From assembly GCA_007844125.1 (NCBI GenBank), contig CM017570.1, forward strand, positions 48,518,212 through 48,582,211: 64,000 bases of DNA, in the 5' to 3' direction. Position 1 is the stretch's first letter; the number at the start of each line of letters is the position of its first letter. Under the pieces are notes generated by a model that saw only the letters and a list, made by a program, of their open reading frames with translations, was not told where the DNA came from and did no database searches. This document shows positions 14,150 through 25,180 of the stretch, in pieces. Origin of the DNA: Sinonovacula constricta (lineage: Eukaryota > Mollusca > Bivalvia > Cardiida > Solecurtidae). The translations under genes were made by a program, and so were the position numbers.

Positions 14150-14638
14150 GTATGATGTAGTTCATGAAATGCGTTAATAATTGTGACACTGAACTTTCTT
14201 TTAATGCAAGTGTTGGGTAACGTTATAGACTTTTTTAGTCTTGAAAAGAACAGTGCTCTAACAAAAGTAAATCAGGTAAGTTAAGTCAAGTTGAATGACC
14301 AGATCTAAGATTACTGTAAAATTTTGGGATAATAGACTTGTCTGGCATATGTGGAGTGTTTATGGTGGTAAGATCAAATTATAACCATGCTTAATGTGTA
14401 CAGGTACTTGTTACTACTGAAAATATGCACAGCTCTGTAGATCTCTGAATTGCATTGCAAGTTTGTGTAACCGGGATAGTTTTAAAAACTTTTATGGTGA
14501 ACAGTTATTGGTAAAATGACAGCAAAGCTTGGTAGCTCATGAATAGAATGTTCAAATGGTATGTCAGAGGCCCTGTGTTCGAGACACGGTGGGTTAGCAA
14601 ATTTTTCACCCGTTATATTTGCTTTTTCTGTTCTTTAG

Positions 14639-14820
14639 CACTTAATGGTGGTTTCGGTCCTACCAAAGAATACCCCAGCCCTGTCAGCGCAGATGGCTCT
14701 CCATGTACACATGCCAGAAAACTACCTGCTAAACGAACTGTCCAGTCTGCTGTACACATCCCAGTGAAAAAATCAAGAAACAATCAGTATAATAATAATA
14801 TAATAGGCTACATTTCATAA
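14639..14820 (+). pseudogene. THAP domain, exon 2 with basic linker
   Basis: A pyrimidine-rich acceptor (TTTTTCTGTTCTTTAG|CA) precedes GGFGPTKEYPSPVSADGSP. This is the C-terminal part of THAP fingers in many invertebrate transposon proteins, which usually read HFVGG.GPT.EYPDP. The CAC that should give the last zinc ligand (His) is present at the exon start but one base out of frame with the rest, so a second frame lesion is likely. A basic stretch (ARKLPAKRTV, VKKSRNN) follows, then a stop at 14818-14820. No transposase catalytic domain follows in 14821-15217, which is AT-rich and shows nothing recognisable. Confidence 0.7.
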
Positions 14821-15217
14821 TCATGTAAAAGACATTATAACAGTTAAAACACTTTAGAAACAATCACACCAAAGCTTTACTAGATCTTTTTTGTTACTAG
14901 GACTTAAACAGAAGTAACACATATTGAGTGTTACAAAACTGAAATTCTAATAAAGTTTGTATTCACTAAATTGGTAAATTAAGTTCATTATGTTGAAATA
15001 TCATTGCTAACTTCCTGTATAAAATGCAAAATGACACATTTGATGAATAAATGCTGCTTATCTGCAGAAAAATACTCTTCTTGTCAAATATCAATTTAAA
15101 GTCTGACAACTGACATGCCATTTCAGTGTGTCGTGAAGCAGTGAAGACAACAGTTCACTCCCAGCCCATGAGAAACCAGACACTGGTGTTTCATCACAAA
15201 CATAAGGATTATGTTAG

Positions 15218-15979
15218 TCAGTTTTTTTTCTTTGATAAATATGGCAAAGTAAAGTCTCTGTAGAAAACAGCTAATTGTCTAAGTGAATTTGTCATGAAAG
15301 GCAAATCCGTGGTAGTTCTCTCAACAAACAAATCATTATGTGTGAAAACATCAAACTCACAAAACTTGTAACCAGTAACTACAATTTGTCCTTGAATTTG
15401 AGCATAATATGAATGGTTTTTGTTCAGGGTTATGGCACCGGTAGCATCTTTCTGTATATAGAAGTCTTTAATTTTATCACATGCTTCAGAGATGGTATAG
15501 GTTTGTGCAGAAAATGGACATTTTATTTGAACAATACCATTGTCACATATTCTAGCATCAGGAGTTGCATCAATAAATGAAAAATCATTGTTTACAACAA
15601 ACCCACATGTTTTGTGGAAATTTCTGAAGATATTTGTCCTGTGCATCTTTTTCATGGCGTTTTCCAGTGACTGTGCTGTAGTGTTTGCAGAAATAAGAAC
15701 AGATTTTAAAAGTTTGTCAATGGGGACTGCTTTTCTGGAAGTTATTTTACCAAAATTAGAAGCTGTCAGTCTAGATGACCTTGTAGAAAACCAGAACTGA
15801 CATTTACTTTGCTCTCTTGTTTTAAGTTCTAAATTAAGTGGGTCTTGTCATTGTGTTGCTTCATTTAAATCTTTGAAGATTTCTCGTAGCGTTATAGGTG
15901 ATTGAAGATGTAAAGCAAGATCCCACACTTTTGAATGTTGTTGTTGGCTGAAACATCTTTCACATTTCTGCTCTGAATT
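15218..15979 (-). pseudogene. YqaJ-like nuclease domain, broken
   Basis: Reading from about 15979 down, the frame gives EQKCERCFSQQQHSKVWDLA, then ITLREIFKDLNEATQ, a TGA stop (15850-15848), then ELKTREQSKCQFWFSTRSSR. After RLTASNFGKI it continues to the stop at 15218. The W...R..RLTAS.FG block is the N-terminal signature of the YqaJ / lambda-exonuclease-like fold. Downstream come FIDATPDA (metal-binding Asp region), IVQIKCPFS and YYAQIQGQIVVTG (the conserved QVQGQL helix). The usual Glu of the catalytic E-x-K strand (L/I-E-I-K-CP) is Gln here (codon at 15529-15527), which should abolish activity. The domain belongs to the same minus-strand gene as the pieces at 16708-16845 and 17034-17271. 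Confidence 0.85.
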
Positions 15980-16707
15980 TGATCAAAGAATTTGTTACAT
16001 TTTCAATGTAATCATTTCAATTGTATTTTTTCTTTAATATACAAGTACATGTGACTAAGTTGTACATAACATTATAAGCATTTGATTACTTTTTGGCATT
16101 ATTTTTGTATGATTTGATTAAATATTTGGAATTGTGTAGGAAGTGAGGCCGATATGCTAATCATAACTCAAATTGTTTGTACCAATCCTATATGTATCTA
16201 CTATATAATAGTTTGTCTTATCTCATTTAAGTTTCCAGCTTTTATGTGGCAAAAAAATTGATTATAGATCTAAATGTGTTTATATTTATTTGTGTTGGAC
16301 AGACGAATATATAATAAAATTATGTATTCAATATTTGTACCTCAAGTTTACACGTATAGTTGAGTATGAATATCTAACAAGTCAGTATTTTTGTCCATTT
16401 TGTCTGTCCATTTTGTCATCACATTAAGATTTTCTGTATATTATATTGTTCTAGGACAATTTCCAGTATAGATCTACTAGTATACCTGCATGGACTATTT
16501 CTCAATGCACTACCACTAGTGAATATTTTATTTGAACATGTTTTCTTAAATGGGGCAATATACCATATGGAGATGATTGAAATGAATAAAGTTCTTCAAT
16601 GTGAAACATGTGTTTTCTTTTATAATTTATTATTGATGCAGCCGGATATGGATGATGTTCTAGTAATTACTTCTGATTTGTGTTGATTTGACAGAGTATA
16701 AGCTTTC
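15980..16707. other. AT-rich interior of the transposon, nothing recognised
   Basis: This probably contains introns of the minus-strand SWIM/YqaJ gene. No DDE transposase motif, RNA gene or satellite is visible. Confidence 0.5.
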
Positions 16708-16845
16708 ATTTTCTTGGTTGTTCACTGGGTTTAGCAACATTGACATGATAAATGGGCACTGGATCTATTTTTGTGCCTCTGGGAACATTCCATTGTTGAG
16801 GGATGCTTGTACAGCTTTGGCGATCTGGAACCCACAAGCAATTGT
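16708..16845 (-). pseudogene. Middle exon of the SWIM/YqaJ gene
   Basis: On the minus strand an acceptor-like CCCTTTAG|GGTC (near 16857) precedes a frame reading CLWVPDRQSCTSIPQQWN and then VPRGTKIDPVPIYHVNVAKP, ending at a TGA near 16708. The C-T-S-x-P-x-x-W-N-x-P-R-G block is the conserved spacer between the SWIM finger and the YqaJ domain in the invertebrate SWIM/YqaJ protein family, as I recall it. The exact exon limits, and a possible frameshift near EAAQLLVG just upstream, are uncertain. Confidence 0.6.
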
Positions 16846-17033
16846 GCAGCTTCAGACCCTAAAGGGTTTAAAAGCTTCCAAAAATACTGTGACGAAGACG
16901 AACAGTGCTGCATACATACTATAGGTACATGTACGTGACGTCATTAAGATAAACAGCAAACACTGACGTGTATTATACGTGTATTTAACAAAGTTTAAAA
17001 TATTTTAGAACGAAAGTTTTAAGGTAAGCTTAC

Positions 17034-17271
17034 TCTGCCCTGCATGAACAATGCGCGTCAGTAATTTTCTCCGTGTCCATGATGATTTCAATATAATTTT
17101 ATGTGGATTCCGAGTTTTCCTTAAGGATGGATAGCATTTACATGACACGTTTACCTTAGTGAAACCTCCATAAACATTAATCTCATGAACGTAACCTTGT
17201 GTGAAAATATTAACTGCCTTTTCAAGATTCTTTTGGGACACTATGTGAATTCGGTAAGTACGACAGACCAA
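17034..17271 (-). pseudogene. First exon of the SWIM/YqaJ gene, frameshifted
   Basis: From ATG at 17271 the frame reads through GYVHEINVYGGFTK and VNVSCKCYPSLRKTRNPHKI, a segment that precedes the SWIM zinc finger in this family. The expected next piece, ITDAHCSCRA (the CxC half of the SWIM motif CxCx(n)CxH), lies in a different frame, so a frameshift sits between about 17070 and 17090. A donor GTAAGC follows at 17033-17028. The second half of the SWIM finger (CxH) was not located. The gene starts just inside the right terminal repeat and runs inward, convergent with the THAP gene. Confidence 0.65.
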
Positions 17272-17374
17272 TATTTTCTGGTATTTTATTGAGCTAGTCG
17301 GTAGAATCCCGTTGCTCAGCCATATTTGTTTGTGGCCGCGTAGTAACTGTATCTAAGTGGGCGGAGCGTCAAAT

Positions 17375-17401
17375 ACTATTTTTAGAACTCGCGGAAGCGT
17401 G
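17375..17401 (-). repeat. Right terminal inverted repeat
   Basis: Exact inverted copy of 13772-13798. Its + strand ends CGCGGAAGCGTG followed by AATTGCCGTCC, which continues the A-unit flank. Confidence 0.97.
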
Positions 17402-17405
17402 AATT

Positions 17406-18848
17406 GCCGTCCATTCCTGTAATCCTGCAATGGTTGTAGTAATGTTTTTGGCCAGTCCTGTTGTTATAACATATACATCTGAATTATGTAATATATAATA
17501 ATTATAAATATATAATTGAAATGATTGGGGTATTTTGATTTCCCTATTTTAACACACAACACATTACAACAGCAATTCATTTTAATAGTTATCTAAAACT
17601 ATTTATGTTGTATAATTTATAGAACAATAAGACAACACATACATTATCATTATATTGTTATAAATTAATTACAACTACCACGGCACATCATGTGCTGTCC
17701 TAATCCATATAGCACACATAAACATAAACAGAAATCTTATATATGTATAACATACAAACACGCTGTCTTATACAATTTAAGGGACACACTATTCTGAGGT
17801 TTTACCAGAACAAATTTTTTTATGGATAAAGTACATATGCTGTAGCATAGTTGAGAAACAACAATGAATCCGTTTTTCATTAATTTGAACATCATGCTAT
17901 AAGGTACACGAGAAATGAATACCTGCCAGAGTTTATTAAACTGACGACAATCTTTTGATACTATACACTGACTAAACATATGACAACGAATAGAATGTCC
18001 CATCTTTTAATAAGTCGTTGGGAAACTAAAAGGACACCTTTGCAAACTGCATCAATAGACATGCCAAAGTTAATTTATTAAAATTACATTTTTAATTAAA
18101 TGAAGTTAAAGTATTTTCAAAGTAAATGCACCTTAAAGATATCAGATAGCAAACAACCTAAAACGACGCTTCCAAAGTATGGTCTTATATTTTTCTATAT
18201 TCAACAACATATAAGGTATCTCAAACAAATTAAACGTTTTGTATTATTGATAATGCGTGGTTTAAATACAAAACAAGGGAGGACAATAATGTGTAATCGC
18301 ATCTATTCTACCTGTTTGTTTCCTTTCTTTGAAGCAATCCATACAAATGGGTCGTTTTAGGAATATTGTATATATCCTTCAAAGTTACAATAATAACTTC
18401 GTAGACATGCTTAAACACGACACAATGAAAGAAAAAAAAACATGCATATTTATAATAACCTGATTTAATGGTCATATTATCAGCAAACCTTTGTTTAATT
18501 CCTCTGTTACGGGCGTCTCCTTATTTTGTATATCTGTGCTATGCATTCTCCTGTATTAAATTAACAACGCACAATTCATGGTACTATACCAGTTTGCTGT
18601 TTCGAAATGATCGTGCGTCATTATTCGTTTTAATTATTGGTATGCTTGAATGTTTCTCATTTCGACATTCAAAATCAAATGACGTAAGTGAAGAATAGTA
18701 TAATAGATGTTTATGGTTGATTGCATTATTGTTTAGAGGCAAGTGCAAAAGATTTATAGCAGCGATCATTATCAAGCATAGTATGAAGCCCAAATTATTG
18801 AATTTGTTATCCACACATGGAACAAAGTCTACATACATTCTGTCATTC
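17406..18848. repeat. A-family duplicate copy 2, second part (no gene recognised)
   Basis: The A unit resumes directly after the transposon. CCATTCCTGTAATCCTGCAA matches 6304-6325, 17667-17990 matches 6470-6800 (for example AATGAATCCGTTT) and 18400-18848 matches 8860-9311 and 24650-25180 (for example CATATTATCAGCAAACC). No coding sequence is seen. Confidence 0.65.
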
Positions 18849-19207
18849 TAAGTCTATGAACAATTTGGTGAGAATGTATTATGGTCAGAAATAATATTAT
18901 ATACTTGACGATGGCCACCAGAAATTGCTTGATGTTTCCTTTAGTCTCTGGATATTAACACTACATATGGTGGTCACGGGGAATCTTATTAGGGAACATA
19001 ATTTTAAATTAAAAACAAGAGAATCGTTACAGAAAGTTAGATAATACATACAATTGAAAAACTAATTTTCCGGATAATTGTGTTGTAAATAAATAACAGA
19101 TACAAGTTATGTTTAATAAATCTTATATGAAGTAACAATGTAAATTACGTAAGCACGCGAAGAAATACCATGCACACCGAAACGAGGGTATTCGCTGTTT
19201 CTTTAGA
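18849..19207. repeat. A-family duplicate copy 3, left edge
   Basis: Starts TAAGTCTATGAACAATT and aligns by eye to 9312-9680 and 25181-25510, including ACCATGCACACCGAAA at about 19168. The homology stops abruptly at about 19207, where the (TAC)n array and the transposase relic begin. Confidence 0.6.
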
Positions 19208-19468
<261 letters not shown>

Positions 19469-21483
19469 ACGACTTGCAGTAGGAACTGCAGTTGAGTTTC
19501 AGTTTTGGTTAACAGTCCACTATACTCTCGAATCAGAACAACATAACGCTTAGCTTGATCATATACAACTGTTAGAGACTCCAGTGCTTCTTTTGCTTGT
19601 TTGTAATCGTCTCTATCATGCCACACATCTGGATCAATATTGAGAAAGTCATGCGGAATATCCATCATTTGAAACAGTTTCATAGATTTTGGTGTAACGA
19701 AGTGCTGTAGGTTGTTGCCTGGGAGTGATTTAAGATCAACTGATACTTTCTTGGCATGGTCATGTTGTTCATCTGGGTCACCGTCCATCTTTAACGCCTC
19801 AAATATACTTCGTTTAAACACCAGGCCGACAAGTTCTAGAGACAGGTACCATAAGTGGTTGGATAATTTCCGTGCTGTTGCCTTTGAGATGTTTTCATGA
19901 ATTGATTTGTACTCAAGAAGTGACTTCAATAATTGTGAGTCATTAAAAGGTGCACATACTGCCTGAGGTCATGAGAACCACGCTTTCAAGTAGACACGAA
20001 CTACAAACACACACACGTCACGCAATCCTCGTTCTTCTGCAGGGGTAAGCTTGAACTGAGCCTTTACTTCCGGATTATGAGACTGTATATAACCTTAGAC
20101 ATCCAATGTGCATGGTGCATTGCACCTGGTGACAGGAATGACACTCCACGTGCAGGAGCTGAACCAAGAAACACGATCACAAGTTTCATGAATTCTTTAT
20201 AGTCGTTCTTTGGCAGCTTCTGTTCAAGATACGTGCTAGCATAATGTATGGTGCTTTGTCGTATGTCTTCCACAAGACTTGCCACATCAGAATTTGAATT
20301 GCCTGGTTCATACTTCTTTGTGTTAACAGATGCCCAGTGTTCCTGGAAGCGTTTAAAAAGAGGAACTTCCGACGAAGATGAGCTCCCCATGCACACTTGG
20401 AACACTGCTCCTATGATTAGTTCCATAATGTGATGCCTACAAGCCAGCGACAAAAGATCTTTCCCAAGCTTTTGTTCTAGAAGAACACAGGCACCAGCAA
20501 GTCTACCGGTGTTGGAGCTAGCGGTGTCGAAACACATGACTTGAACCCTGTTGCCAATTTCCCAGTCTTCAATTGCCTCAAATACAGCAGCAGCCTGGGC
20601 TGCACTAGTCCCAAATTCAAGCTAAGCAATTGTCAGTAGTTGTGAAACATTTTTTCCTGACACTAACACTGGGAGGCGGTCAACCTTATCCTTTCCAGTC
20701 CAATCTTTTATAAGCTTTCCATCACAGTGAACTACAAGAGGAACATAACTCTGAGTTTTTTTTCTTCTTTATTTCTACAGCTCTCTTTTGTCGAAATCTC
20801 TCTTTCTTCTTATTGTGGATCTGTTAATAGCAAGTTCATAACATTTTGGCCCAAGCTTTTTGCTGTTTCGGAAATGACCATTGTAGCCTTTTTTCATCCA
20901 ATTTGTCACAGTCTTCTGCTGAGCTGGTATCTGTTGTATCAGAACTTGAAGAAATAAGCTCAGCTGTTCAACAACTTGCTTGCTGACTATCTTCCATTTT
21001 GCATCTTCTTGTCGGCATTCCTATTTTTCTTTCTTTGCGTTGTCCTTTTCTCCTTATCAGCTAGCGCTTGATCTACTCAGACCATTGATCCTCCTCTTCC
21101 TTTTTCACGCTGGGCTAGCAAAATATCCTCATCTTCTTGTAATACTGATGAACTGGTAAGAGCGTTGGCATGAGCACCATCAAAAAGATCATCAAGCTTG
21201 GAAACAAAGTCTGCCTCTTTTGCAAGTTGAATTGGTAAATCGGTTCGACCTTCGTTTTCTTTAAATGTTTCCACTCTTCAAACATTTCTCAAGCTTAGTT
21301 TGACAGTTCTGGTGATCCTTTATTGGAAGTCAATCTTTTATCCAAAACTTTGCTCTAACTGTAACTGTTGATGATTGTCTAATTGTTTGTTAGACGCAAT
21401 GGTGGTAGCTTGCAGCCCGTTAAAACGGTTACTGGTTCTCCAAGAAGATACAACTTAGTTTTGTATCTTGTTGCCTTTGCCAT
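19469..21483 (-). pseudogene. Decayed RNase-H-fold-type transposase gene, family unassigned
   Basis: The gene starts at ATG 21483 (MAKATRYKTKLYLLGEPV). Recognisable pieces follow in order. LDDLFDGAHANAL lies at about 21200 and INRSTIRRKRDFDKRE at about 20800. LVVHCDGKLIKDWTGKDKVD lies at about 20710 and MCFDTASSNTGRLAGACVLL at 20537. CRHHIMELIIGAVF, PGAMHHAHWMSKVIYSL, FKLTPAEERGLRDVCVF and HLWYLSLELVGLVF follow, ending LLTKTETQLQFLLQ at about 19490. The spaced aspartates (HCDGK, CFDTASSN) and the CRHH motif suggest a DDE/D transposase with a hAT-like layout, but the superfamily is not certain. Breaks include stops at about 20624-20622, two near 20770, one at 19971-19969, further stops near 21390-21290 and a frameshift near 20070. 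The 3' end runs into the (TAC)n array and no terminal repeats were found. Confidence 0.8.
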
Positions 21484-21560
21484 TGTTTATATCGGAAAGT
21501 TATTTACATTAGAGATAGAAGTTCTTCATTCTGAATATTTTATTGACACTTAATTGTGTG

Positions 21561-21561
<1 letters not shown>

Positions 21562-21608
<47 letters not shown>

Positions 21609-21634
21609 TATTATTATTATTATTATTATTATTA
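21562..21634. repeat. (ATT)n microsatellite
   Basis: About 73 bp of ATT with one ACT interruption, just upstream of the transposase relic's start. It may lie inside the element. Confidence 0.95.
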
Positions 21635-21639
21635 AATAA

Positions 21640-24600
21640 TAATTATCAAAATATTGTCATCTGAAACTTTGAATATACTTTTTTGTTCAACATTCAAGTT
21701 AACTTGCCAAAACTTGTCAAAAGAAGGTTGTTTACAAGACATTTAGAAGTAAAATTACATTATACTTGCTTGGTAAGCATCAGCTTAGAATCCACATTCC
21801 TTTCCTGATTATTAACAAAGCATCATTGTGCCATAATTTTAAATCATTTTTAATTTGTTCACAATGATAAATGTTTCTATACTTAAAGCTTATTAAAGAT
21901 AACTCATGTATAATCTTTGCTTTCAGTGCTCTGTTGCTATTCTGTTATGAGTCACCACTAGAACTGGTGGTGTTTGTAACTTGATCTCTCTCATTTTCTG
22001 TCATCAAACCATAATTAAATAATAACAATGTGTGTTATTCAAGTTGTAGGAAATGTCAATTCTGCAAGCAGTTTTGTAATATAAACAAAATCTAAACCAC
22101 TGAAGCTTCACATAATAATATCCTGATTTTATCAACTGAAAACAAGAAAACCTAAAATTTAAATGTCATTGAGCTACCTCTAAATATTGTTTAATTGTGC
22201 TTAAATTTACATAATGGAACACAATTATAGGGTAAGAACCTAAAAAATCAAAAGTCGCAAAATAAGGACCACCCTAATGACAAGGTATTACATTTCAAAT
22301 CGCACTACATAATTACACGAGCTATTAACTAAAACGACATGAATACACAAATTGTAAATTAATAGTTCTATTATAATGTTATGGTATCACCGGCATGTCA
22401 CAGGATAGGAAAAATGCATATTAGCAATTTCAATTAGTATTTCGATCCTACACTGGATCCATTTGATGGTGATATTTGAGAAATGCTTTTGAACGAGGCT
22501 TTGACATATGTCACAGACTTGTGCTTTATTCCACTTTCTACAAGTACTGGCATTCTTCAAAACGCGCTACTGCCAGCTTTATTGCTTCTATGAACCGTGC
22601 ATCGACCACCAAATAGTTGTGTGAGGTTTCATAAATTTAAGTTGATGAGTTCACCATAATCCTAAATGTTAGTTGGCGTTGAATATACCAAAGTCAGTAT
22701 CATTGACAATTTATCCTTCGTTATTGTATCACGCTGTAAGATTCACAAAAATCCACTTAAGAAAAATCAGAAATAACCTGACGACCTGACACGGATGGGC
22801 TATTATCGCCATGTCCGTACCTCAGTAATCATGTAGTTTTAAAGATCTAAATAAATACACTTGTTCCTTGCATGATGTTCTGTATACGTTTATATTTAAA
22901 CTGCCCATAACATTTTCCATAGGGTTACTCTAAATTATTTATGTTTTTTTTTTTCCTTTTATAATGTTATTTAAAATATAGACCAGCAACAACTAATGCT
23001 CTAATCAACAGATCATGTTAATGGCTTATTTTGTTTGATTCAGAAAACGTATCGACATAGTTGTAAAATGTGTTTAAGTTAATTTTATTAGGCACAATAA
23101 AAAACAACATGAACATTTTAATATGGATTAACTTCATGCATTCGAAATAAGAGACCAATATAGTAAGCATGTCTTCTTTCCAGTAATCATTGTTAACGGT
23201 TACCAGGACGCGGATGTACATCCTTAAATATTGCTCAAAGTTAATTAGACTTGCCTAAACTTCCCTATCGGTAAAAAGCAGTGGGATCAAAATAGTAGTT
23301 CTTAGATCTTAACATATCTTATCGATAGGCAATCAGATCAGTTATTTAAACTATCATATCCGATTGATGTCAGTAACTCAGCTAGCGAATCACGGTATGA
23401 CGCACACAATCCGGAGATACTCTGAGTGACAGACACGATATACATTTGGTTGTATTATAGTTGTCTAGAAATTCTTAAATGGCGAAATATGAAATATTGT
23501 TTAAAAGCAATATATGTGTTTACACACGGGAACACCATAGGGCATATGGACATTTTAAATTAACTTGACCTAAGTCTTGTCCATATTGCAACACATGTTA
23601 TAGCAGAACAGGGTACAGCCAATGGTGCAATGTCAGTTATTTAAAAAAAGTTACAACACAACCGTTACGAGACATTTTACAGAACAAAATAAACCCATGA
23701 GATACCGCTTTCGGACGGCCAGTAAGCAAATGGCCGACGGAGGTTATTAAACCTGTTTTAGGGTCATTTTCGAATTACATTCTTAGAATCATGACATGAA
23801 AAGAAGACATATCAATTTGACATAAAACTGTTCAAGTTATGACGATGGCTTACTCTATCTCCCTCCTAAATGAATACGTATGCATACAGATGCATGAGCT
23901 ACTTTCTGATAGACGGATCCTATGAAACGTTTTTGTTATTAGGTTGCGTTCTTGTACGTTGCTTATTAACATTGTTATCAAACTTGAAATAACACGTTTT
24001 AGACTAATATATATAAGATCGAGATTCGTCATGTACCTTGACATTGAATTCGCAACACAGTCGGTCCTTTTTTACCTACTGACGGTTCCAAAGCGATAAT
24101 TTTCGGGTTTGTTTTTTTGGTTAAATGAATCATTACATAATTATTCTTACTTTTACACTTGGCTTGCATGTATCTTTTCCCTGTGTTTTTTTCCTTCAAT
24201 TTTGATATAGGTTACCATTCTCATAGGACTTCGCCATACATTAACAAAGTATAGCGTGGGAAAATGTCTAGATTTAATCAACGCCTTTTGAAGAATTTAT
24301 ACGGCCTTGTACAAAGCATGGTTTTATATGCTTGTATAGTCCAAAACCTATGGTGTTTGTTCAAATTAAATGTGATTTATTATTAACATTGCGTTAAATA
24401 TATAGAAAATAAGATGTGTAAAATGTGTTATCCCATACATTATACCTGCTTGCTTCCTTTCTTTAATGCATTCCAAACAAACATTTCCCAGTATTATCGT
24501 ATCAGGAATGACTTAACATTGTTTATTCTAATTGGCATTAATAATGTTAAACTAAGTAAAATTATGGTCACGATCTATTTCCCCAAATGGTTCAACAATT

Positions 24601-25180
24601 ATTCTGTTTACCATATAATGAAAGATAAAAGCAAAATTGATATTAACCTGATTGAATGAACATATTATCAGCAAACCCATGTTTCCCTACTCGCTTACGG
24701 GCGTCTGTTTATTTTGTTTACCCGTGATACGGATTCTCCTTTTTTAATTAATGTACACGTCATAGGACTATCTAAGTGTGCATTTTCACAAAAACAATCA
24801 TCTGCAAATATTGATGTTTATCGTTTTGATGTGTGTATGTTTCACACTTACATATTCAATATCAAAAGACGGCAGTAAAGACTACGAATGTGCTAGCCTC
24901 CCCCGTTAGTATTTGTCCGTATTGATTTTCAGTAATACATTAAAGAGAGTTAGACTTTGGATAACCACGTGCAATAGTTGTAGAGAGGCGATCACTGTAT
25001 ACACGTCAGCTGATTAGTTCGCATAATTACAAACACGTGTCTTTAACTACATACTCATTTTTAATGGAACTAAAATCTTCATTCCGAATGTACATTGCCA
25101 TTGTCATAGATAGTTTTACGCGAACATACTTAAAGTTCGTATGTATTTATGGGACAAAATAAACATACTTTCTGCCATTT
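21640..25180. repeat. A-family duplicate copy 3, remainder (no gene recognised)
   Basis: About 21640-22270 is AT-rich, possibly the 5' flank of the transposase relic, and ends near GGACCACCCTAATGAC. From about 22360 A-family similarity returns. ATAATGTTATGG is as at 4006, CATAGGGTTACTCTAAATTA (22918) is as at 5459, CTAAACTTCCCTATCGGTAA (23258) is as at 1904, and CATATTATCAGCAAACC (24660) is as at 8924. The module order differs from A1, since the 1904-type module lies after the 5459-type one, so this copy is rearranged. The stretch 24120-24240 also matches 38930-39045 of the B region. No gene is seen. Confidence 0.5.

Larger units (their letters stand above)
13772..17401. mobile_element. ISL2EU-like DNA transposon with THAP and YqaJ/SWIM remnants
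   Basis: This is a 3630-bp element with 27-bp perfect terminal inverted repeats (13772-13798 and 17375-17401; outer end CACGCTTCCGCGAG). It is inserted in copy A2 at a site that is uninterrupted in copies A1 and A4. AATT is present at both junctions (13768-13771 and 17402-17405) and once in the empty site. Because AATT is palindromic, a 4-bp AATT, a 2-bp AT or a 0-bp duplication all fit. It encodes two convergent broken genes: THAP on + starting 180 bp inside the left end, and SWIM plus YqaJ on - starting 131 bp inside the right end. From memory, the ISL2EU group of the PIF/Harbinger-related superclade combines AT target duplications, a THAP transposase and a YqaJ nuclease, which fits. No DDE catalytic core was recognised, so this copy looks non-autonomous. 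Confidence 0.85.

Noticed and set aside
14821..15217. Possible DDE transposase core following the THAP exons
   Set aside because: The stretch is AT-rich, with no open frame or catalytic motif recognisable by eye.
16688..16924. 78-codon + frame inside the transposon
   Set aside because: It is antisense to the CTSIPQQWNVPRG exon of the SWIM/YqaJ gene, which is the supported reading.
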